Assembly (NCBI RefSeq): GCF_008831285.2
Contig: NC_045141.1
Coordinates: forward strand, 5,287,224-5,351,223
Reading direction: 5' to 3'
DNA length: 64,000 nt
Source: Nymphaea colorata
Lineage: Eukaryota > Streptophyta > Magnoliopsida > Nymphaeales > Nymphaeaceae
In this document: in pieces, positions 20,166-32,393 of the stretch
Numbering within the stretch: the stretch's first letter is position 1
Layout of the letters: every line of letters begins with the position of its first letter
Position numbers and translations under genes: made by a program
Notes under the pieces: model-generated
Databases searched by the model: none
The model's input: the letters and a program-made list of their open reading frames with translations, nothing else
What the model was told of the DNA's origin: nothing

Positions 20166-22690
20166 CTGGTTCAATGTATCTGGCTGTTCCAAGAGTGGAT
20201 GTAAGAGTAGAAGAACTCACACCATTTAGAACCTTTGCAATGTCAAAATCACTGAGGTATGCTGTCATGTTCTCTTCTATAAGCACCATTACTTGGCTTT
20301 AGATCACAATGAACTATAGTCTTAGAGCATAAGCCACATCAATCATGACATCCAATCTCTGAAAGAGTTTCAAATGATGGCCACCTGAATGTAGACAGAC
20401 TTCTAGGGTCGCAAGTGGCATGTATTGGAGAGCCTTGAAATCTCTTTTAGAGCAAGATGTAATGACTTTCAGTGCCTGATTTGGCACATGACAATGCCCT
20501 CGATGTCAAAACTTTAAGATGCTCCCTCAAATGACAAATTAAGAACCTTAACAGCCACTGTCATTCCATCTGCTAGAATTCCCTTGTACACTGAACCAAA
20601 GCTTCCATTCCCAAGAAAATTTGCATTACTGAAGTTGCTGGTTGCATGCAATAGTTTTCTTTGCAAAATCACTGGAAGTGTAATTCCTCGTAATATTTCA
20701 ATGTCATCAGGATGTTTCAACAATATCCTCTTTCTATAGCATGAAATACCAATGAATGTGCAAACAATGACCGAAAGTGCTGAGCCTCCAAGTGTGCAAG
20801 CAGCAATGACTCTAGCTGCATTGCTCTGGAATTTGGGAGCTCCACATAGTGCATTGTTCCCTAGGAATGACTCAGCAGAAAGGTTTGCAAACTTTCCACC
20901 ACTTGGAATCTCTCCTTCCAATAGATTGAAGGATAAGTCCAAGACCTTGATGTGTCGAAGTTTTTCCCATGATTTTGGTATCTCACCCAAAAGCTTGTTG
21001 TGGGAAAGGTCAATAGCTTCAACGTTTACCATGTGATCAAGTTGTTGACGAATGTGACCATCAAATGTGTTATGAGAGAGGTTCAAATGCTCTAGCATTT
21101 GAAGCTTTGATAATGATGTAGGCAACTCTCAACTCAACTTGTTTTGAGATATCCATGTTGACCATCATGGCTAAATTTCCGAGATTTAGAGGGAGGTGAC
21201 CAGTGAAAGAGTTGTCTTGCAAGTATAGCTCCAACAATTCATTCAACTCACAAACACCAGACGGTAGTGTTGTTGACAAATTCTTTGAACTTAGATCCAG
21301 CGCTTGCAACCTAGTGAGATTAGAGCTTAAAATAGAGCCAATTATCATGTTGTGTTTAATAGAAAAAACATACATGCTGACCAACTGGTAACGTTAGTCT
21401 GGAATTGGACCTTCTAATGCATTGCCAAAAAGGCCTAACCCCTATAACCTGTTCATTGATCCTATATTTGATCGAATGATCCCTTTTCTTTTGTTGAATC
21501 TAAAATCTAAGACAATTAACTTGGTCAAGTTGGCTAAGGTCAATGGGATAGTACCTTCAATCAGATTAGAGGAAAGGTAAAGTCTCCACAAGGTGGTTGT
21601 CAGGTTGTGTGGCAGAACAACTTCCTCTAGCAGTCGACAGTAGGTGAAGGATGTGAGAATGGAGAGCTCATGATTGTCAGGGAAATTGGTCAACATATTG
21701 TGACAGACTACCTAATTCTAATGGTATCAGACCACTAAATTTATTGTTGTCTGCAGTAAAAACTCTAAGACTTGTAGCATTAGAAAGAGAAGGCGGGAGA
21801 GGGCCATCAAAATTGTTTTCACCCATATAGAGTTGTTGGAGATTGGGCAGGAATTGGTTATATCGTGCTAACAGTGAGCTCTGTTAGTTGATTGGCCGCG
21901 AAACTCAAACCCTGAAGAGCGGATAGGTTAAACAAGCTCTTAGGCAGTGTACCAGTGAGATTGTTCATTTCCATGTTAAAGCCCATCAAGTGGGTTAGGC
22001 TTCCCAACTCATGAGGAAATTTCCCCTATAGCTGATTTTGGGCAATACTAAACCACTCCAATTCTGTGAGATTAGCCAAAGCAACTGGAATGGTGCTGGT
22101 GAGCCTATTATCACCAATGTGTAAGCGCTTGAGTTCTAACAAACAGCTTAGACACTTTGGGATGCTTCCATAGAATTGGTTATATCGTGCTAACAGTATT
22201 TGGAGAGCTCGACAATGGCTCAGTGCTTGTGGAATCAACCCCTCAAAATTGTTTTTTCTTATAGAAATATTTTTTTACAGAGGGAGACTACTAAAATCAA
22301 TGAGAAGGTGACCATGGAAACTGTCATTCGAGAGATGAAGAAGCTGTAAGAAGGAGAGATTGCTGATGTATGGGGAGATTCAGAGCCATGTTAAAGCCCA
22401 TCAAGTGCCTTTCCGAAGAGATTCAGAGCAACTACCCTTTGTGAACCACGACTGCAAGAAACTTCATTCCAGTCACATAAAGAGATGTTGGAATTCCAAT
22501 TTGATAACACGTTATAAGGGTCTTTAGTGACAAGGGATTTGAAAGACAGCAATGTGAATTGATAAGTCACGTCGCTCAGAAAAACAAGGGCAGAGGGCAC
22601 ATCCCCTTGGCCGAGAACCAGAATTAAGGTGAAGGAGGACAAACACAAAAGAAAGACGAGCGGCTGAGGTGACCAACTGGTGGTGGCCAT
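20166..22690 (-). pseudogene. LRR receptor kinase pseudogene (LRR-XII, FLS2/EFR/Xa21 class), exon 1
   Basis: ATG at 22,690 (MATTSWSPQPL) starts a signal-like hydrophobic stretch (LVFLLCLSSFTLILVLGQG) and an LRRNT_2 cap ('LSFKSLVTKDP', 'NISLCDWNEVSCS', 'RVVALNL'). Degenerate LRRs follow in several frames ('SIPKCLSCLLELKRLHIGDN' at about 22,100; 'LGEIPKSWEKLRHIKVLDLS' at about 20,950). Then come a transmembrane stretch ('VIAACTLGGSALSVIVCTFIG'-like), a glycine loop GNGSFGSVYKG and VAVKVL. Further on, 'IVHCDLKPSN' (the non-RD form) and 'YLSDFDIAKVL' are out of frame with each other; the DFG aspartate-phenylalanine-glycine is DFD. Exon 1 ends at GTARYIEPG with a good donor CCAG|GTACAT at 20,166, about where this family places its kinase intron. 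Several frameshifts and stops make it a pseudogene. The expected second exon is absent downstream. Confidence 0.85.
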
Positions 22691-25594
22691 GCCTGTCCAA
22701 TTTGTTATGCAGAACATGCATGAGCAGGAATTCAAGGTCGTCCATTTATGTATAGATTCTCTTCTAGAAAATTTGTCCTTTTGTTTTATATTCTTCAATT
22801 CATTTTTTTCTGAAAGGAAATTTGGATTTTTAATTTTTTTCTTCATCCAAAGATGCAATAATATTCAAAAGTCAGGTTGAGACCTAAGGCTTATCTCGGA
22901 TCCAAATATAGGATTAAGTAGAATGTCCTACCAAAGACCTCCAAAGAATTGACTAATATTGAGTGAGTCAGCCGCATTTATCGCTGAGCTACTCCAACCT
23001 GCATCTTGAATACCAAAGGCTTCAATGAGTCAATCTAAGTAAATGGACTGTGCAGCGCATAGCCAGTACACTCGTCAGGCTTTGAATCTCCTACTGAATC
23101 TTGTGAGGTCCCCATCAAAAATTTGCCAAGAATTGACTCAACTATCAGGGCATCTTGAATAATGTAGAATGGTTCAAGATAGGACAGGGAATGCTTGACG
23201 TGTATTTACTCCATATTTGGTGGCAGTTAGTAGGAAGGCCCAAAAAACTTTAATCACTCAACTACTAGCAAAAATACCATTCTGAGGGGGGCGGCAATTT
23301 ATCAATTAATGTTCTAGTCCATCAACCAGGCCAACTATAGGGAAATGTTTAAAGTAGCATATTTGTGCACCACACGCTGTAGACCGATATCTCATTTTCC
23401 TTCTGGTTGTCGCATTTGATTAGGTAGTATTTGATAGCCTCCGTTTCAAGTTTGCATTGTAGGATCTTAAGTCTAAACAAACTAAGGATCTTAGTAATGT
23501 GGATCTTATATCATGTAAAAAACTATGAATTTAAAGTAGGATGAGGGGTGTTCAAGCCAAAATTCATATATTTGAAATCTTGGTGATCTCAGGTCACTGT
23601 GGGTCTCAAATTTGCAGTGAAACACACACACCCTTAGTTCCAACGACATTTAATGTGAGGAACAATAAGCATAGTTCTATCTGATCAAGGGACAAGTTAT
23701 CATAGTAAAAATTAAGTTCTTCCCCCTTTAATTTATACATACTTCCACATCCCAAAGCTTTTCCAGTAAGATGGTAAGAACTTCTTTGTATCTATATATA
23801 TGTATGTGTATGTTGTGTGTAGTGCCTAGCTGTCCATAACCAAAAAGGTAACAACAAATTGCGTTTAGTCGTTGTAAATTTCTTCCCAAATCTACACATA
23901 TTTTATTGATAATGGGCACTACATGCCCTATATTAATTCAAAAGAAGTCTATTTTTCAGTTTTTTATTTATTTAAATAACATGCCAATTACAAGCCGAGT
24001 GAGTAGCACTGACCAATGCAATTTGTACAGTTGATACAATTAGTCTGTAGGATCGGCTGATTTCTAGACTAACATTAATATAACAGGTTTGAAGATCTTT
24101 TGCTGCATTAGTTCTTGTCTGGATCTTGTCCTCCTTGTCAAGCTTGCCCTGTTTAATTAGCATGCATTACCTGTTTGGTTGCCCTTGTTATGCAGGTTGA
24201 GTTCCCTTATACTTGACGGTATCCAACTAAAAAGTAGATATGCAGCCAAGAGAATATATTCAAAACCTGACCAGTCTTCAATATTGCTTATTTGGCATAG
24301 TTTTGGCAGCTAACAAGCGCCATCAATCTGGATTATTGCATAAATGAACACTACTGACTTCCTTAAGCTTCACATTTCTATGGTGAAAGATCACACTAAA
24401 CTTGCATTTCGACTGCACTCAGATGTCAATTTTTGGCATTGCTCTTCTTATTTTGAAATTCCATTTAAATGAATGTAATGCTCCCAACATTTTTTATAAC
24501 TCAATTTCGTGTGGTTTTAGAAATGGAAGATTTGGAGTGCCTAAAACCGTGTTTCCTCATTCCTACCAAAGTAGTTGTTCATGAGTTGGTACAAAAACTA
24601 TATGGACCCGGTCCCTTCCTTTCCATTGTTAGTTAATTATTTCAACTCAGGTACATTGGTCCAAAGAATTATCTATGCCGAGTTCTTGTTGAACCGAGCA
24701 GCTCATGATTTGACTTGATTTAGTCTGTGTCAAGCTTGTGTAATTAGTTTGAGTTTAATGAGTTATTGAAATAACCTCCATTAAATAGCATTTGGCCCAA
24801 GTTAAAATCAAGCGTTGATATTATCTGGCAGTGTTTAATTTGGCACTGTCATTTATTGCTTACTTATCATTTTAATTAGCTGTTCTTCTTTTACAAATTT
24901 CTTGTTGAAGCTTACAATTCACCTCGTGATAGGCTCAATGTCTTGCCTCTTGCCTTAAATGCCTTTAACAGCCAATTAAAGTTGTTGGCTTTCTGTTTTT
25001 TTTTAATGCTGAAAAGATGGGAGAAAAGTGTCCAAACATTTCATAGTTGGGTGACCGGGAGGAGTATTTCATCCTACCATCTAACGACCTTACCATGAGG
25101 CTACACATAGTGAAATGTATAAGAATTTTACAAAAATATGTTCATGCTTTGATGAATGGCAAAAACATGCTACTGTTCTCAATTATGTTCGCTGCAACGG
25201 TCGAGGCAGGGCTGGTAGGACTCTAGTCTCCATTTCGAACTCCTATGGCGTCGACTCTTGTGGTGCAAAAAGTGACACCAACATACAAGTTGAAGCCTAA
25301 AGCACCAGAAAAGCAGTCCTGGACCCCTTTTGCTCTGGTCTTCACTCAACAAGTGGGAATAGTCTCCCGATCTCCCGAAACAAGCCGTTAGTTGAAAGTG
25401 TATTTTTCGTAATTTCATCAAAAGTCTAAAGTTGTTTTTGTAAAAGCTTCATTCCATTGCTTTTAAGGCACCATGTCTAAGCTGAAGATGTTGTGGGTCA
25501 ATACATGAAAGTGTATAGGATCAAGTTCAAGCTAAAACCTAAAGGGAATATTCAAATCAAGGTTTTGGCTCAAATTATTATTCTTAATTAAGTG

Positions 25595-25636
<42 letters not shown>

Positions 25637-26271
25637 GAAGTCAATGCTGCCAACTGCCATATGAATAAAATTTAGAAATTTGTTGCTAAAAAGTAAATAG
25701 TCATCCACCATAAATTTGGCATTGTTGTTTATTACTTGTTATTTTAATTAGTTGTACATTCTTAATTTATGTCTTTTTGTTTTGAAATATATATTTTACC
25801 GATTTCATTTTGAAGCTTACACTTCACCTCGTGATGTGCTCAATGTCTTGCTTCTTGCCTTAAATGCCTTTAACGGCTAACTAAAGTTTTTAGAATTTTA
25901 TCTTTTTTTAATACTCGAATGATTGAATAAAAATGTCCAAATATGTCATGATCAAAAAATAGGTTCAGGACTAAGGTTCAAATTTAAATTTATTGACACA
26001 AAATTAAGGGTCCTCTTGAAAACTTCCAACGAATTGACTCGTGCTGAGTACGCTGAATTTAGTGTGGATGGGTCATAGGCATTTATGGCTTACTTACTCT
26101 CATATCCTCAATGTCAATGCTTGGAAGTTTGATAGAAATGGAAATGCTTGACGTTTATTGACTCAATGCATATTGTTGGTGGGTATTTAAAAGAGGCCCA
26201 AGGAATTTTATCACCCACTTACTCGCAATTGAAGTCTAGTAAAGGCATTGAAGGGAGTTTTGTAAACACCC
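22691..26271. other. Dispersed repeats, no intact gene
   Basis: 22,691-22,790 is the 5' flank of the receptor kinase, partly shared with 38,828-38,906. 22,870-23,280 and 25,960-26,240 are related copies ('gaattgact', 'atgcttgacgt.tatt', 'aaggccca'). 24,830-24,990 and 25,715-25,900 share 'gaagcttaca.ttcacctcg' and 'tcttgccttaaatgccttta'. An AT microsatellite lies at 25,599-25,633. No domain-bearing frame was found. Confidence 0.55.
25185..25345 (+). repeat. tRNA-derived SINE candidate, copy 1
   Basis: 'ctctagtctccatttcgaac' to 'caccagaaaagcagtcctgg' parallels the candidate at 41,733-41,905. A B-box-like 'atttcgaactcc' lies at about 25,232-25,243. The upstream 'cggtcgaggcagggctgg' is a poor A box. 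Diverged. Confidence 0.35.
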
Positions 26272-27749
26272 AAAATTTTCATCCCAAATCAGATTTCAAA
26301 GTTGAAATCCAGTCCGAATCTTATTTTTATATAAGTCTGTATCTAAAACAGAATTTTGAACCCAATCCAAAGGATTTTCAAAATGTAAAGCACTGAATGT
26401 AAGTGGTTATTTAAAACTAAATTTGACCTAAATCTGAATTTGAATCTGATTAGATATTTATGTATATCTAAATCTGAATCCGATTGAATGACATTTTTTA
26501 AATATGAAAGTCGTCTAATTTCCTAATTAAATATTATTTTTTCCTCATATGTTTTTCTTTAAGGAACGGTTTGGGTGGATATCTGATGTAAATTGGAAGA
26601 CAAAAATGCCCTTGAAATTTAATAGAAAAAAAGGTTACCCTTCACTTGGTATGAATTTAGTAATCAAGCCCTCGAATACACAAAAGCAAGAGGCGTCATT
26701 GGGAGTGCACGACAAAGTCAGTACTGGGCTGACAGGGAGACCTGAATTTGGGAGTTCAGACTTTAGAGGTCATGTAGATATGGTCATGTCATTGATATTG
26801 CTACTAGAAAGCGATAACAGCATTCTCAATCATTTTGTTGGCCAATTCATTGCCAAATGTCTTTACCAAATAAAAAGCTCATCCAAAGTTTTGTCGACCA
26901 TCTGAGACAGTGTAGTGGACTTATGATCCATTAGAGTGCCGAATTTCCTAGCCAATCTATTGTCTCCCTCGAGCCTAAACTGTACTATCACCCCTGCTTC
27001 AATTTGACACCCTAACACTCAAAATAAACATAGCTGACATTGTAATTGTGCATATATAAAAAACAATAGCAAAGTTAAAATAATTATTCAAACATCATAG
27101 TGCTTAAGAAAATCACTTTTTCCATTTAAGTGTTAAAAAAAGCAGCATAAATCCACCAAAAATAAAAGATACAATTTGTACAACCAAAACCCTCATTCAG
27201 TGGGTTGCACATATGAACATGAGCATTTAGATAGACATTTATACGCATTGATAGAACAAGAAAAAAGACGGAATGTAGGTAGCTTGCGAGTTTTAGACAC
27301 CTAGTAGTTGAGTGAATAAACGATAAATGCGGAAAAGTTCATCTAACTTAAAGAAGGTCCAAACTTTGACAAGTTATGATATTTGGTAATCCATATACAA
27401 GAATTTTGAAAGTGGAATGGAAGGAGGAAGGGTTTCGAAAAGGGCGGACCTTCTCGGGTTTCTGATAATCGATCTCTCCCTGGTAAATCCTCGACGACAA
27501 GATTGTGGGTGGAAATCTGTGGTTCTCATCATCAAGATTCAGAAGTGGATGTTGAGGAACTCTCAATTCAGATGATAAATGGAACACCAATAATCAAGAT
27601 CTCTTCAAGGGTTTCAGAAAAGACGAAGCAACGCTTTCGTTGGACTATGATTGGCTGTTTTATTGGAGACTTACAGAAGAAGAGCAATGTATATGCTTGC
27701 ATTGCTAACGACCTGGGAAATCCCAACTTTATATAAAAAATAGATCCTA
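26272..27749 (+). repeat. Inverted repeat, left arm
   Basis: The reverse complement matches 34,150-35,555 over about 1.4 kb, at roughly 90% by eye. It includes GATTC-family sequence (26,272-26,540), an 80-codon open stretch 'ERFGWISDVNWKTKMPLK...' and a DUF4283-like stretch near 27,590-27,735 ('PIIKISSRVSEK', 'FRWTMIGCFIGD'). Paired differences in the open stretches are mostly amino-acid changing, so there is no sign of coding constraint. The last ~28 bp correspond to the end of block D in reverse, so the junction with D was part of the original inverted unit. Confidence 0.8.
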
Positions 27750-30700
27750 TTGATTAATCTATATGCTTGCATTCATTATTGATTGATTTATTTAATTGAA
27801 ATCACAAGTTTGTATGAAAATGAATGAGATTCAAGTAATTCATTAAGTGATTCATACAAACTTGTTATTTCAATTCACTAAATCAATCAATATGGATGTG
27901 ACAACAAGTTAAGCACATTTAATTAATTATGCATGATCAAATGAATAACTTAAATCTTACTCGCATTGATACGAACTTGTGATTTAAATCCTTTAAATCG
28001 TTCACTATAAATGTGACAAGTTCAACTCATTGGACTAACTACAAGGGATAAAAGTAATGCATTGATCCGATTTGTCTTCATATGAACTTGTGATTACAAT
28101 CATTGAAATCTTTCATTATAGATATAATAACAAGAGAAACACATTAGGTTAATTATAGGGTAAAAGATGAATCACTCGAATGTCATTCATTTTCTTACAA
28201 AGTTGTGATTTCAATACACAAATTCATTTAATATGGATGTAATCACAAGTTAAGCACATTCAATTAAGTACGCGTAATCAAATGAATAACTTAAACACCA
28301 CTCGTATTGTTACAAACTTGTCATTTCAATCACTTAGATCATTCACTATAGATATAACTATAAGCTAATGCATAGATCTCAATTATATCCATATAAACTT
28401 CTGATTTTAATCATTTAAATCATTCATTAAAGATGTAACAACGAGTGAAATACTTTAGATAAGCTATAACATATTAAATGAATTATTTGAATCTAATTTA
28501 TTGTCATACAAACTTACGATTTCAATCCACTAAATCATTCAATACGGATGTAACAACAAGTTACGCACATTTAATTATAAATGCATGATCAAACGAATCA
28601 CTTAAATCATTAATATTGACACGAACTTGTGATTTCAATTTTTTAGATCGTTCACTATAAATGTAACATTAAGTTCAACTTATTGGACTAACTGCAAAGG
28701 ATCAAAGTAATGCGATCCCATTTATATCCGTATGAACTTGTGATTTCAATCATTTAAATTGTTCATTATAAATGTAATAACAAGTGAAACACATTAGGTT
28801 AACTATAAGACACCAAATTAATCACCCGAATCTCATTCATTTTGATACAAACTTGTGATTTGATATACTAAATCATTTAATATAGACGTAACAACAAGTT
28901 AAACACATTCAATTAAGTATGTGTGATCAAATGAATCACTTAAATCTCACTTGTATTGGTACGAACTTGTGATTTCAACCCTTTAGATCATTGACTATAG
29001 AAGTAACAACAAGTTCAACTCTTTGGATTAACTACAAGGGACCAAAGTAACGCATAGATCCCATTTGTATCCATATGAACTTGTGATCTGAATCATTTAA
29101 ATCATTCATTATAGATGTAATAACAAGAAAAACACATTAGGTTAGCTATAGGGGACTAATTAAATGACCTGAATCTCATTCATTTCCACATGAACTTGTG
29201 ATTCCAAACTACTAAATCAATGAATATGTATGTAACAACAAGTTAAGCACATTCAGTTACATAAAAGTGATCAAATGAATCACATAAATTCCACTCATAT
29301 TGATACGAACTTGTGGTTTCAATCTCTTAGATTGTTCATTGTAGATGTAACAACTAGTTCAACTCATTGGACTACCTACAAAGGATCAAAGTAATCCATA
29401 GATACCGTTTATATCCAAATAAAGTTGTGATTTCAATAATTTAAATCATTCATTATAGATGTAATAACAAGTGAAATACATTAGATAAACTATAACATAT
29501 TAAACGAATTACTTGAATCTAATTTATTTTCATACAAGCTTATGATTTCATTCCACTAAATCATTTCAATCCTTTAGATTGTTCACTATAGAAGTAACAA
29601 CAAATTCAACTCATCGGACTAACTACATTCGTTCAAAGTAATGCATAGATTCCATTTGTATCCATATGAACTTGTGATTTCAATTATTTAAATCATTCAT
29701 TATAGATGTAATAACAAGTGAAGTACATTATATTAAGTATAAGGGACCATTTTAATGACTTGACTCTCATTCATTTCCAAACAAACTTCTTATTTCAAAC
29801 CACTAAGTCATTCTATACGTATGTAACAACAAGCTAAGCACATTCAATTAAATACAAGTGATCAAATATGTGTAATAACAAGTGAAAATGAATCAGTTAA
29901 TCTCTCAATTAAATATAAGTGATCAAATATATGTAATAACAAGTGAAACACAATAGGTTACCTATAAGACACCAAATGAATCACTCAAATCTCTTTAATT
30001 TTCATACAAACTTGTGATTTCAATCTACTAAATCATTTAATATAGACGTAACAAGAAGTTAAGCACATTCAATTAAGTATGCTTGATCAAATGAATCACT
30101 TAAATCTCACTCGTATTGATACGAACTTGTAATTTCAATTCATTAGATCGTTCACTATAGATGTAACAACAAGTTCAACTTATTTAACTAACTTTAAGGA
30201 ATCAAACTAATGAATAGATCTCATTTATATCCATATAAACTTGTGAGTTTCAATCATTTAAATCATTCATCATAGATGTAATAACAAGTGAAACACTTTA
30301 GATTGACTATAAGGGATCAAATGAATTACTTGAATCTCATTCATTTTCATACAAACTTATGATTTCAATTCACTAAATCGATCAATATAGATGTAATAAC
30401 AAGTTAAACACATTCAATTAAGTATGTGTTATCATATGAATCACTTAAATCGCACTTGTATTGATACGAACATGTGATTTCAATCCTTTAGATCGTTCAC
30501 TATAGATGTAACAACAAATTCAATTCATCGGACTAACTACACGGGTTCAAAGTACTGCATATATGCCATTTGCACTCGTATGAACTTGTGATTTCAATCA
30601 TTTAAATAATTCATTATAGATGTAATAACAAGTGAAATACATTAGATTGACTATAAGGGTCCAATTGAATGACTTGACTCTCTTTCAATTCCAAACAAAC

Positions 30701-31303
30701 TTCTTATTTCAAACCACTAAGTCATTCCATATGTATGTAACAACAAGTTAAGGACATTAAATTAAATATAACTGATCAAATGAATGACTTAATCTCTCAA
30801 TTAAATATAAGTGATCAAATATATGTAATAACAAGTGTAACACATTAGGTTACCTATAAGACACCAAATGAATCACTCAAATCTCTTTCATTTTCAAACA
30901 AACTTGTGACTTCAATCTACTAAATCATTTAATATAGACATAACAACAAGTTAAACACATTCAATTAAGTATGCTTGATCAAATGAATCACTTAAATCCC
31001 ACTCGTATTGATACAAACTTGTGATTTCAATTCATTAGATCGTTCACTATAGATGTAACAACAAGTTCAACTTATTGAACTAACTACAAGGGATAAAACT
31101 AATGCATAGATCTCATTTATATCCATATAAACTTGTGAGTTTCAATCATTTAAATCATTCATCATAGATGTAATAACAAGTGAAAGACATTAGATTGACT
31201 ATAAGGGATCAGATGAATTACTTAAATCTCATTCATTTTCATGCGAACTTGTCATTTCGATTCACTAAATCAATCAATATGAATGTAACAACAAGTTAAG
31301 CAC
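27750..31303 (+). repeat. Satellite array 1, about 115-bp monomer
   Basis: About 31 monomers are anchored on 'aacttgtgatttcaatc'. Successive anchors near 28,085, 28,200, 28,315, 28,511, 28,624, 28,735 and 28,850 are mostly 111-115 bp apart, with one 81-bp step and one spacing spanning a variant copy. Three monomer types alternate: 'aagtgaaacacattaggtt', 'aagttaagcacattcaatta' and 'aagttcaactcattggacta'. This gives a trimer of about 342 bp. Monomers are diverged. Nearly all run in one direction, except a reversed one at the left edge. The array ends mid-monomer at the kinase shard. No coding potential was seen. Confidence 0.9.
27772..27894. repeat. Head-to-head monomer pair forming a hairpin
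   Basis: 'attgattgatttatttaatt' onward (27,776-27,818) is the reverse complement of 27,852-27,894 over about 43 bp, with a few mismatches and a loop of about 33 bp. It marks the only orientation switch in array 1, at its left edge. Confidence 0.75.
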
Positions 31304-31476
31304 TGGGGATGGCTAGGAAGGTGCCAACTAAAGCTGATGTCTACAGCTATGGAATTCTCCTCCTTGAGGTATTTATAGGAAGAAAGCCTACTGATGAACA
31401 ATTTGATGGGGATTTTCATTTGAGGCAGTGGGTGGCTGAAGCATTTTCTGTTGCAATTTCAAATGTCATCGACAAT
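31304..31476 (+). pseudogene. Receptor-kinase exon 2 shard (kinase subdomains IX-X)
   Basis: The frame reads GMARKVPTKADVYSYGILLL, then EVFIGRKPTDEQFDG and FHLRQWVAEAF...SNVIDN. This is the LRR-XII pattern 'G..G.VST.GDVYSYGILLLE', '.F.GKKPTDE.F', 'L..WV..A.P..v..vvD'. It includes the conserved aspartate of subdomain IX (DVYSYG). It is the part missing from the 20.2-22.7 kb copy, but on the opposite strand. The upstream edge is a direct fusion to satellite ('aacaagttaagcact|gggg'), within two or three codons of where homology starts, so no splice acceptor remains. Similarity stops at IDN followed by GTATGC. Too short to be functional. Confidence 0.8.
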
Positions 31477-31744
31477 GTATGCTTAATATGCTTGTGTTTT
31501 CCATTCCTAAGGCATTTGAGTGACTAATCTTGTAGAAAAACTCACATTTCTACTACAAGTTATGTGAAAGAGGGTTGGAACTTTGTCCATTATTGCAGTT
31601 TGTGCCTTATTCTAAGTAAGGACACCTCAATACCCATAGTTTGCATAAATCCTTTCAATTTTCTAAAATTTTGATATACTATATCCTCAGCACAATTTCT
31701 CAAATCTACCAAAAAGATGCACAACAAGAATAAAGGAAATTCTT
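31477..31744. other. Spacer after the kinase shard
   Basis: No further kinase similarity. Nothing else recognised before block D starts near 31,745. Confidence 0.45.
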
Positions 31745-32350
31745 TTTAGAGGAATGTATTTCATAAAACTTTATCAAAACAATTAAAGATAGAGATACAC
31801 GGAGATTTTTAAGAGAGAGATACATGGTGATTTTTAAGAGAGAGAAATATAGACATAGAAAAACCAGTAAAAGTGCAAGAGATTTTTAGAGAAAATTAAG
31901 AGAGAGAAATAAAGATTTATAAGAAATAGGAAAGAAATGAGGAGAAAAACTAGTAGAAGAGCAAGAGATTTTAAGAGAAAAATGTGTGTCTGTGTGTATG
32001 TGTGTGTGAGAGAGAGGGAGAGAGATGTAAAGATTTTTTAAGGGAGAGAAGAAATAGACAAAGGAAAATTAGTAAAAGAGAGATTTTAAGGAATAATCAG
32101 AGAGATAAAGATTCTAAGAGAAAAGGAGAAATTGAGAAAGGGTGAAGAAAAAAAGGAAGAAAAAATGATCTAATAGCAAGATATTTTAACACCACTGTTA
32201 TTTTTAAATAGAAATTGAGATTTAGGAAATAAGTTTGAAAATTTCAACTTCTTTTTATGTAGGCGATAGAGGAACTTAGGCTCATGGGAGATCCTAGAGT
32301 AAGTCTCCATAGCCTCCTTAGGGAGGACTTATTTTTGAAATCTTTTTAAA

Positions 32351-32393
<43 letters not shown>

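Noticed and set aside
26549-26905. Open stretch conserved in both inverted-repeat arms
   Set aside because: Differences between the arms are mostly amino-acid changing, so it looks like unconstrained repeat DNA, not a gene.
27750-31303. CRISPR-like regular spacing
   Set aside because: The repeats are contiguous ~115-bp satellite monomers without unique spacers, in a eukaryotic context.
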